From NCBI GenBank assembly GCA_008501575.1, contig QQUO01000344.1, positions 1 through 5,016 of the forward strand: 5,016 bases of DNA, given 5' to 3'. The notes under the pieces are model-generated. The model searched no databases. It saw only the letters and a program-made list of their open reading frames with translations, and had not been told where the DNA came from. Both the position numbers and the translations under genes were made by a program. Each line of letters starts with the position of its first letter. The stretch's first letter is position 1. The DNA comes from Pseudomonadota bacterium. Its GTDB lineage: Bacteria > Pseudomonadota > Gammaproteobacteria > Xanthomonadales > Marinicellaceae. Below are positions 1 through 5,016 of this stretch, in pieces.

Positions 1-1375
1 TTAACAATTTAAGGGTTTTGAATAAACCACCGATGGATTCCTTTTTCTTGACCTCACCCCCCAGCTCAGATTTATAAGAAGCCCCCTCCATTAATTTTTC
101 ATAGTTTAATGAAGCCGGTATAAACACCAAAGGTTTGCCGCGTTCATTGATGTAGCTGCGCACGGTCATGGCCAACATACCGGCTTTAGGATGGAGTAAG
201 CGACCGGTGCGGCTGCGGGTGCCTTCAATAAAATACTCAATCGAAACACCATGGGCGATTAATGAACTTAGGTATTCGGAAAATATGGTGGAATATAATG
301 TCGAATTAAAAGATCGACGAATAAAGAAGGCCCCTGAGCCACGCAAAATACGGCCAATAACAGGTAAGTTTAAATTGATACCGGCGGCAATATGCGGTGG
401 CACCAAGCCTTTTTCATACAATGAATACGACAGAATTAAATAATCAATATGACTGCGATGACAGGGGGTGTATATGATTTCTTTTTCAGTGGTTAAATTG
501 CGAAATTCAGCATAAAAATTAAGTTTAACACCATCGTAAACTTTGGTCCAAAACCAGCGGAATATCTTATGCATCAGGCGAATGCTGCTATAAGAATAAT
601 CCGCCGCAATTTCACGAATAATTTTATCAGCCTCACGCTGAGCCTTGTCGATGGAGATTTTTTGCCGTTCAGCATACTGTATTATTTCAGCTTGTACCAC
701 CGGTCTTGATAAAATGTTTTTGGCAATGGTGCGCCTGTGGGATAAATCCTGCCCCACCACCGCCGTTTTTACGCGGTTAAAATGTAATCGCAACACCCTT
801 GATAATTTATGGGATAAAGCCTGTGAATCATCATCTGCTGATCCCAGGTTTCTATCAATCACAATGGGTCGGCTTAAACGCACCAGGGTGTGGTTGCCAT
901 GAGCCAGAATACTTAAAAATTTGCGCAAGCGACCGGTTAATCCCCAGCGTTCGGACAATAAAATTTTAAACAATCCGTGGTTTTTATCCGGAGCACGGCC
1001 TAAAAATACCGACACCGGAATCAGCTGTATGGATTTTTCCGGATGTTGCTGAATGGTTTGAATAATCGTATCCAGCTGTTGTTCAAAATGCTGATAATCA
1101 ACCCGCCGCCGAAACAGCCCGGTGATTTTTTTATTGGCTAAGATGTAGTCATTGCGGGTCTTGATGAGCGATGATTCCGGGTCATTCATCAAGACCACCG
1201 GCTGCGGTATATGGCCGCGTTTAATTTCTTCCCGTAAAATACTTCGTGACACGGTGGAATCGGCCGATAACACATAAATAAATGGTTTATCGGTGGCCAC
1301 ACCCAAGGTACTCAAGTCATCGGGACTGTATTCAACACGAACCCGGAGGTAAAGTATTTTACTGAGCAGTGACAT
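1..1375 (-). CDS. plsB: Glycerol-3-phosphate acyltransferase PlsB (partial, C-terminus beyond left edge)
   Basis: PlsB transfers an acyl group from acyl-ACP or acyl-CoA to position 1 of sn-glycerol-3-phosphate, the first step of phospholipid synthesis, at the cytoplasmic face of the inner membrane. The frame is open for 458 codons from the ATG at 1375-1373 to the window edge. The family usually has about 800 residues, so roughly the C-terminal 40% is missing. All four acyltransferase blocks are visible: HRSHID at 306-311 (catalytic H306 and D311), GAFFIRR at 348-354, FIEGTRSRTGR at 382-392, and the IPASLNYE block near 419-426. The stretch CHRSHIDYL...GLVPPHIAAGINLN closely matches E. coli PlsB from memory, and the N-terminus also lines up. 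A stop codon in frame at 1379-1381 excludes an earlier start, and no other ATG occurs until codon 63. No Shine-Dalgarno sequence is visible. It lies 35 bases after the lipoprotein gene and may be cotranscribed with it. Confidence 0.96.
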   Translation of the reverse strand, partial: MSLLSKILYLRVRVEYSPDDLSTLGVATDKPFIYVLSADSTVSRSILREEIKRGHIPQPVVLMNDPESSLIKTRNDYILANKKITGLFRRRVDYQHFEQQLDTIIQTIQQHPEKSIQLIPVSVFLGRAPDKNHGLFKILLSERWGLTGRLRKFLSILAHGNHTLVRLSRPIVIDRNLGSADDDSQALSHKLSRVLRLHFNRVKTAVVGQDLSHRRTIAKNILSRPVVQAEIIQYAERQKISIDKAQREADKIIREIAADYSYSSIRLMHKIFRWFWTKVYDGVKLNFYAEFRNLTTEKEIIYTPCHRSHIDYLILSYSLYEKGLVPPHIAAGINLNLPVIGRILRGSGAFFIRRSFNSTLYSTIFSEYLSSLIAHGVSIEYFIEGTRSRTGRLLHPKAGMLAMTVRSYINERGKPLVFIPASLNYEKLMEGASYKSELGGEVKKKESIGGLFKTLKLL

Positions 1376-1383
1376 GAGTCAAT

Positions 1384-1405
1384 ATGGGCTGACGAATCAG
1401 CCCAT
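1384..1405 (-). other. Perfect 9-bp hairpin with UUCG loop between lipoprotein gene and plsB
   Basis: In the minus-strand transcript, arms at 1405-1397 and 1392-1384 pair perfectly over 9 bp (core GGGCTGA / TCAGCCC) around a TTCG loop. The hairpin starts 5 bases after the lipoprotein stop codon and ends 8 bases before the plsB ATG. The bases after it (ATTGACTC) are not a T-run, so it is a poor intrinsic terminator on this strand. It could instead stabilise the 3' end of the upstream message, partly attenuate transcription into plsB, or limit ribosome access to plsB. The pairing is seen directly; the role is inference. Confidence 0.7.
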
Positions 1406-1410
1406 TATGT

Positions 1411-2253
1411 TTAGGCGTCGGGGTTAATGACCCAAATATTATCACGTTTCGCCATGGTCACGGGGCTACACGCGGTTTTTCCAAATACCTCAAAACTGGC
1501 AATCATGGTGGCTTGGTCACCTGAGACATTAACATCGGAGACTTGTGCTGAACGCAACATGGCATTGATGTCGATGCCATGTGCATTTAAAGCCTTCTTA
1601 AAACCGCCAAACACCTGGCCGCCCATATCTAAAGCCTGGTTAAAATTAAGATTTTGAAAATCATCAGCAGAAGATAAATTTAATGAACGACCAGTGGCCA
1701 CCAATTCTGCCAGACTGTTTTTAACTTTATCTTCATGCAAGATATCATTGTCCATTATCCACGTAACGGTGCCATCAACAACTTCAGAATTGCTGTTACA
1801 ACGCGGTGCCAAACTTGTTTGGCTGGCGCCTAATTGCTGACTGATTTGATCTTTGGCGCCCATCAACATCATTGGCATAAAAGCCCGAACTTGTGTTAAT
1901 TGGGGGGCAATCATGGTAAATAGCTGCTGCTCTGCATCATCTTGATTAAGCATGGTGAGGGCTTGGTTAAACTGGACCTTTTGCTCAGCAGACATGGGCT
2001 CGTTTTTCTTGGCCTCAAACTCTGTGACCAATTGCTTGTATTTGTCCTCTGGTAAGCTGTTTTTTATGGCCGCTTGCAGGTCACTTTCAGCCAAGGTATT
2101 CATGGTCAGTAAAAAGGCCCCATCCGGGGTGTTTTTATCTAAATTCGAGACATCAATCTGCCCGGAATCATCGCCGCCACAGCCGGCCAATAAAACCACC
2201 ATGGTGAATAAGAAGAAGTTATTGCGCATTAAATTTTTCATTGTCTGTATCAT
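1411..2253 (-). CDS. Uncharacterised lipoprotein, 280 aa
   Basis: I do not recognise the family. The N-terminus is a clear lipoprotein signal: K6 and R10, a hydrophobic run at 13-22, and lipobox LAGC with C25 as the lipidated residue. The residue after the Cys is Gly, not Asp, which by the E. coli sorting rule suggests transfer to the outer membrane by Lol. The mature protein would be about 256 residues. It begins with a polar linker (GGDDSGQ), followed by mostly helix-like, Gln-rich sequence (about 45-140) with a Met cluster MPMMLMG at 126-132. C152 and C262 are the only other cysteines and could form a periplasmic disulfide. The end (about 238-278) looks like alternating beta strands closing with IWVINPDA. 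Starts at M1, M5 (2241) or M9 (2229) all leave a usable signal peptide, and none has a clear Shine-Dalgarno site. It sits between hslU (61 bases upstream) and plsB (35 bases downstream). Confidence 0.85.
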   Translation of the reverse strand: MIQTMKNLMRNNFFLFTMVVLLAGCGGDDSGQIDVSNLDKNTPDGAFLLTMNTLAESDLQAAIKNSLPEDKYKQLVTEFEAKKNEPMSAEQKVQFNQALTMLNQDDAEQQLFTMIAPQLTQVRAFMPMMLMGAKDQISQQLGASQTSLAPRCNSNSEVVDGTVTWIMDNDILHEDKVKNSLAELVATGRSLNLSSADDFQNLNFNQALDMGGQVFGGFKKALNAHGIDINAMLRSAQVSDVNVSGDQATMIASFEVFGKTACSPVTMAKRDNIWVINPDA

Positions 2254-2255
2254 TT

Positions 2256-2276
2256 AAAAAGGGGACTATTATCCCC
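2256..2276 (-). terminator. Candidate intrinsic terminator after hslU
   Basis: On the minus strand, GGGGA (2276-2272) pairs with TCCCC (2265-2261) across a 6-base loop and is followed at once by five T (2260-2256). It lies about 40 bases past the hslU stop codon, in the right place to end the hslVU message. The stem is only 5 bp, so it may be leaky. The T-run ends two bases before the lipoprotein ATG, and the loop overlaps the -10 box of the candidate lipoprotein promoter. Confidence 0.5.
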
Positions 2277-2296
2277 GTTAATGGGTTTGTTCACAA
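2268..2296 (-). promoter_or_regulatory. Candidate sigma70-type promoter for the lipoprotein gene
   Basis: Reading the minus strand, a -35 box TTGTGA (2296-2291, 4 of 6 consensus bases) is followed by a spacer of exactly 17 bases and a -10 box GATAAT (2273-2268, 5 of 6). Transcription would begin near 2261, giving a leader of only about 8 bases to the first ATG (2253) or about 20 bases to M5 (2241). This would uncouple the lipoprotein, and perhaps plsB, from heat-shock control of hslVU. It is a pattern match only. Confidence 0.5.
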
Positions 2297-2314
2297 GTTT
2301 CGCATTCAAAAGCC

Positions 2315-3652
2315 TTATAAAATATAGCGACTCAAGTCTTCATCCTTGGCCAGTTCACCCACGGTTTTATCCACCAATTCGGCATTGATGACATAGTCTT
2401 TTCCGGCATTATCACTGGCCACAAATGCCACTTCATCGAGTATTTTTTCAAGCACTGTGTGCAATCGTCTGGCACCAATGTTTTCAGTGGTTTCATTGAC
2501 TGAAAATGAAATTTCGGCGATTCGTTGAATGCCATCCTCGGTAAAGATTAAATCGACATCCTCAGTACCTATTAAGGCTTTGTATTGCTCGGTTAAAGAA
2601 TGTTTGGGTTCGGTCAAAATACGGGCAAAATCTTCACTGGTCAGGGCCCGCAATTCAACCCGGATCGGTAAGCGGCCTTGTAATTCAGGTATAAGATCAG
2701 ATGGCTTGGCCAAATGAAATGCCCCTGAAGCCACGAACAAAATGTAATCTGTTTTAATTTGACCATATTTGGTGTTGACCACCGTACCTTCAATCAAAGG
2801 TAACAAGTCCCGCTGAACACCTTCGCGCGAAACTTGGCCGGTGTCACCAAGGCCGCTGCCTTTGGCCACTTTATCAATCTCATCTAAAAAAACAATGCCG
2901 TTTTGTTCGGCATTTTGTAATGCCTGGTGTTTAATCTCTTCTTCATTAATCAGTTTTTGGGCTTCTTCTTCAATCAAAATAGGGCGTGCCGCTTTGATGG
3001 TCAGCTTTTTGGTTTCATGTTTTTTTCGGCCCATGCTTTCAAACATGCTTTGTAGTTGGTCAGTCATTTCTTCCATGCCGGGCGGTCCCATGATATCGAC
3101 CCCCAGACTTTGGCTGACTTTAATCTCTATTTGTTTGTCTTCCAATTCACCATCTCGTAAACGGGTTAAAAATTTCTGGCGAGTGGCATTATCGCGATCG
3201 ACATCACTTTCTCCCGGGATGGTGCCATGACCACTACGCTGTGGTAACAGGTAATCCAGAATTCGTTGTTCAGCGGCCGCTTCAGCACTTTTAACGACTT
3301 TGCGTTTGGCTGCTTCGCGGGTTCTTTTCATGGATGTTTCCACCAGATCGCGAATAATGGATTCAACATCTTTACCGACATAACCCACTTCGGTGAATTT
3401 AGTGGATTCGACTTTTATAAATGGGGCATCGGCCAACACCGCTAAGCGCCGTGCAATCTCGGTTTTGCCAACTCCGGTGGGGCCAATCATCAAAATATTT
3501 TTTGGGGTGATTTCTCTGGCCAATTTGGGATCCAGTTGCATACGGCGCCAACGATTACGCAGCGCTATGGCAACCGCGCGTTTGGCTTGGCTTTGCCCAA
3601 TAATGTGTTTGTCCAATTCCTGGACAATTTCTCGGGGAGTCATGTTAGACAT
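2315..3652 (-). CDS. hslU: ATP-dependent protease ATPase subunit HslU
   Basis: HslU is the AAA+ unfoldase ring that feeds substrates into the HslV chamber in the cytoplasm. At 445 residues it matches the family length (E. coli 443) and is colinear with it. Visible landmarks are the N-terminal HIIGQ segment at 16-20, Walker A GPTGVGKT at 57-64, the pore loop GYVG at 90-93 that grips substrate, the variable I domain at about 110-240 including PPGMEEM, Walker B IVFLDEID at 253-260, the sensor-1 region FVASGAF at 306-312, the GRLPIRVEL segment with the likely arginine finger R327, and sensor-2 GARRLHTVLE at 393-402. The C-terminal SRYIL is the tail that docks between HslV subunits and activates them. 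The start at 3652 is supported by a Shine-Dalgarno site and by the MSxMTPREIV N-terminus shared with E. coli. No key residue is missing. It lies 11 bases downstream of hslV in the same operon. Confidence 0.98.
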   Translation of the reverse strand: MSNMTPREIVQELDKHIIGQSQAKRAVAIALRNRWRRMQLDPKLAREITPKNILMIGPTGVGKTEIARRLAVLADAPFIKVESTKFTEVGYVGKDVESIIRDLVETSMKRTREAAKRKVVKSAEAAAEQRILDYLLPQRSGHGTIPGESDVDRDNATRQKFLTRLRDGELEDKQIEIKVSQSLGVDIMGPPGMEEMTDQLQSMFESMGRKKHETKKLTIKAARPILIEEEAQKLINEEEIKHQALQNAEQNGIVFLDEIDKVAKGSGLGDTGQVSREGVQRDLLPLIEGTVVNTKYGQIKTDYILFVASGAFHLAKPSDLIPELQGRLPIRVELRALTSEDFARILTEPKHSLTEQYKALIGTEDVDLIFTEDGIQRIAEISFSVNETTENIGARRLHTVLEKILDEVAFVASDNAGKDYVINAELVDKTVGELAKDEDLSRYIL

Positions 3653-3658
3653 AGCGTT

Positions 3659-3665
3659 TCCTTTT
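3659..3665 (-). promoter_or_regulatory. Ribosome binding site of hslU overlapping the hslV stop
   Basis: The minus strand reads TAAAAGGAAACGCTATG: the hslV stop TAA runs directly into AAAAGGA, whose end is 6 bases before the hslU ATG. It is the clearest Shine-Dalgarno sequence in the window. The overlap suggests that translation of hslV and hslU is coupled, in line with assembly of the two proteins into one complex. Confidence 0.8.
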
Positions 3666-4215
3666 ATAATTCCAATGTTTCAATGGTGTGATTATGGTTG
3701 GTGTAAATACAAATATCGGCGGCGATGGTTAAAGCATCTTTAACCAATTGCTCAGCAGACAGTTCGCTGTTTTTCATCATTGCTAAAGCCGCTGCCTGGG
3801 CAAATGGACCACCGGAACCAATGGCAATTAAGCCCTGTTCCGGTTCAATAACATCGCCATTACCTGAAATAATCAATGAGGTGGTTTTATCGGCCACTGC
3901 CAATAGTGCCTCCAATCGGCCTAAACGGCGATCAGTACGCCATTCTTTGGCCATGGCCACGGCAGATCGCACCAGATTACCCGAGTGTTTCTCTAATTTA
4001 GCCTCAAACACTTCAAATAAAGTGAAGGCATCGGCGGTGGCGCCGGCGAAACCGGCCAACACCTGGTTGTTATAGAGTCGGCGAATTTTGCGGGCATTGG
4101 ATTTCATGATGGTGTTACCAAGCGTCACTTGGCCATCACCACCGATAACCACTTGTTGCTCGGTGCGGTAACTGACAATGGTGGTTCCGCGGTAATTGTG
4201 CATGGATTCTTTCAT
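3664..4215 (-). CDS. hslV: ATP-dependent protease proteolytic subunit HslV (threonine protease)
   Basis: HslV is the double-hexamer peptidase of the HslUV protease, related to the proteasome beta subunit. After removal of a short leader, Thr11 becomes the N-terminal nucleophile (mature T1), in RG|TTIVSY. Counting from there, mature D17 (in GGDGQ), K33 (in ARKIRR) and S124 (in GSGG) fall at the expected active-site positions. Other family landmarks are TLGNTIMK, GFAGATADAFTLFE, EWRTDR, LEALLAVAD, SGNGDVIEPE, IAIGSGGPFAQAAA and DICIYTN. E. coli HslV has only Met before the catalytic Thr; here the leader is 10 residues from ATG 4215 or 6 residues (MHNYRG) from ATG 4203. Neither start has a strong Shine-Dalgarno site, and the mature protein is the same either way. 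It is the first gene of the hslVU operon, behind a sigma32-type promoter. Confidence 0.97.
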   Translation of the reverse strand: MKESMHNYRGTTIVSYRTEQQVVIGGDGQVTLGNTIMKSNARKIRRLYNNQVLAGFAGATADAFTLFEVFEAKLEKHSGNLVRSAVAMAKEWRTDRRLGRLEALLAVADKTTSLIISGNGDVIEPEQGLIAIGSGGPFAQAAALAMMKNSELSAEQLVKDALTIAADICIYTNHNHTIETLEL

Positions 4216-4243
4216 GATGTTGGGACTGTTGAGTAAGACCTTA

Positions 4244-4271
4244 AAATGGGTTGCAGTGGTTAAATTTCAAG
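4244..4271 (-). promoter_or_regulatory. Sigma32 (heat-shock) promoter for hslVU
   Basis: The minus strand carries CTTGAAA (4271-4265), a 14-base spacer, then CCCATTT (4250-4244). This closely fits the RpoH consensus of a CTTGAAA -35 box, a 13-15 base spacer and a CCCCATnT -10 box. Transcription would start near 4237, giving a leader of about 20 bases to ATG 4215 or about 33 bases to ATG 4203. hslVU is a classic member of the sigma32 regulon in E. coli, which supports the call. Confidence 0.85.
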
Positions 4272-4335
4272 ACAAAACTTATTTCGCAAAGAAATTGATG
4301 ACCAATGGCGGTTTCTACTTCATGCTTAACCACAC

Positions 4336-4341
4336 TATAAT
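4336..4341 (+). promoter_or_regulatory. Candidate -10 box (TATAAT) for the GTPase gene
   Basis: A perfect TATAAT lies 6 bases before the GTPase ATG. No good -35 box is present at 16-18 bases spacing (best guess TTTCTA at 4312-4317, 3 of 6). Used as a -10 box it would place the transcript start at about the A of the ATG, implying a leaderless or nearly leaderless message. No Shine-Dalgarno sequence is visible either. An AT-rich chance match cannot be excluded. Confidence 0.4.
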
Positions 4342-4347
4342 AAAGCC

Positions 4348-5016
4348 ATGAAATTAAATTCAAAATCATTACTGGCTGTGGCCTTGGTGCTAATCGGTTT
4401 ATTATTATTGCTGCTGTTATTGGTGCTGGCGGAAAAGCTACTCAGTATTTGGCATTACTTACAGCAAGCACCGTTGTGGTTTTGGTTGTTATATGGTCTG
4501 GCGATTGTGGTGGTGGCGACCTTGCCTTTGTGGTTGTGGTTTAAGTGGACTCGTTCTAAAAATGAGCAACACAGCAAACCTGTGGTGGTTGATGAAGCGG
4601 GTTTGAAACAAGCTGTGGAAACTGCGCAACAACGCGGTGTTGATACTTCAGCGGCACAACAAGAACTCGATGAATTACAACGAAGGCGACAAAACAAACG
4701 ATTTTATGTTTGTTTATTTGGCAGTGCATCGAGCGGAAAATCGTCCTTTATTCAAGCCCTTATTCCGCATGCACAGACGGAAATTGATGTCATCAAAGGC
4801 ACCACATTGGAGGTGCTGCGCTATCAGTACGAAGCCTTGGAAATTACAGATTTACCAGGATTTGATGCCATTAATCAAGAACAATTAAGGCAGCTGGCGG
4901 TGGCAGAAAGTCAACGCGCTCATGTGGTGGTGTTTATGCTTAACAGCGATTGCAGTCGCTCAGAAATGGCTTTTTGTCAATCTTTACAAAAATGGCGTAA
5001 GCCAATGGTGATTGCG
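4348..5016 (+). CDS. Membrane-anchored P-loop GTPase (partial, C-terminus beyond right edge)
   Basis: The first 223 codons are present and open to the window edge. The N-terminus is positively charged (MKLNSK), then come two hydrophobic helices at about 8-28 (with eight Leu in a row at 18-25) and 43-65, separated by a short loop and followed by K66, R69 and K71. This predicts a membrane hairpin with both ends in the cytoplasm. A polar, Gln-rich, probably helical linker at about 72-116 leads to a GTPase domain: G1/Walker A GSASSGKSS at 125-133, a GTT around 151-153 as likely G2, and G3 DLPG at 168-171. The sequence ends at KPMVIA, just where the G4 NKxD strand would begin, so guanine specificity cannot be confirmed. 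The layout resembles TRAFAC-class GTPases of the Era/EngA type with an added membrane anchor. Function is unknown to me. A stop in frame at 4327-4329 and no start codon between it and 4348 support this start. It is divergent from hslV. Confidence 0.85.
   Translation, partial: MKLNSKSLLAVALVLIGLLLLLLLLVLAEKLLSIWHYLQQAPLWFWLLYGLAIVVVATLPLWLWFKWTRSKNEQHSKPVVVDEAGLKQAVETAQQRGVDTSAAQQELDELQRRRQNKRFYVCLFGSASSGKSSFIQALIPHAQTEIDVIKGTTLEVLRYQYEALEITDLPGFDAINQEQLRQLAVAESQRAHVVVFMLNSDCSRSEMAFCQSLQKWRKPMVIA

Noticed and set aside
168..902. Plus-strand open frames at 168-443 and 645-902
   Set aside because: They lie opposite plsB, whose catalytic motifs are unmistakable on the minus strand; the plus-strand translations show no recognisable domain.
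1384..1405. Calling the 9-bp hairpin a standard intrinsic terminator
   Set aside because: No T-run follows the stem on the minus strand, and on the plus strand no gene ends here, so it is listed only as a structured element.
1952..2257. Plus-strand open frame of 101 codons with hydrophobic segments
   Set aside because: It is the complement of the lipoprotein signal peptide and N-terminal region, and the minus-strand frame has a clear lipobox and full-length coding character.
2841..3230. Plus-strand open frame of 129 codons opposite hslU, and others at 2529-2717 and 3393-3743
   Set aside because: They mirror the highly conserved hslU and hslV coding sequence, with Ser-, Ala- and Pro-rich translations typical of antisense shadows.
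4399..4425. Run of Leu codons (TTA/TTG/CTG) that looks like a simple repeat
   Set aside because: It encodes the core of the first membrane helix of the GTPase; mixed Leu codons argue against a true microsatellite.
4455..4697. Minus-strand, Cys/Ser-rich frame of 80 codons, and a plus-strand frame at 4637-4888
   Set aside because: Both overlap the GTPase gene, whose frame carries membrane helices and G1/G3 motifs; these alternatives have no recognisable feature.

Overview
The window looks like ordinary chromosomal DNA of a gammaproteobacterium of low-to-moderate GC content. The evidence is the full-length style PlsB glycerol-3-phosphate acyltransferase, an HslV-HslU pair very close to the gammaproteobacterial proteins, and a sigma32-type heat-shock promoter. 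I cannot name a genus from the sequence. There are no RNA genes, mobile elements, CRISPR arrays or long repeats, and no gene-free stretch exceeds about 135 bases.

Layout, left to right. At 1-1375 on the minus strand is the first 458 codons of plsB; its C-terminal part lies beyond the left edge. A perfect 9-bp hairpin with a UUCG loop fills the 35-base gap between plsB and the next gene upstream. At 1411-2253 (minus) is a 280-residue lipoprotein that I do not recognise. A 61-base gap follows, with a candidate terminator for hslVU that overlaps a good sigma70-type promoter for the lipoprotein. At 2315-3652 (minus) is hslU and at 3664-4215 (minus) is hslV, 11 bases apart. The gap at 4216-4347 is a divergent control region with a near-consensus sigma32 promoter facing hslV and a TATAAT box facing right. 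At 4348-5016 (plus) is the N-terminal half of a two-pass membrane-anchored GTPase that runs off the right edge.

All four minus-strand genes point the same way, so read-through hslV > hslU > lipoprotein > plsB is possible, but the terminator and promoter after hslU suggest two units: a heat-shock protease operon, and a lipoprotein-plsB envelope unit. HslV is the proteolytic chamber and HslU the ATP-driven unfoldase of one cytoplasmic protease. PlsB starts phospholipid synthesis at the inner membrane. The lipoprotein and the GTPase are also membrane-linked, but nothing here proves a functional connection. I found no previously undescribed multi-gene system. The least explained items are the orphan lipoprotein, the divergent membrane GTPase, and the compact start signals with little or no Shine-Dalgarno sequence.
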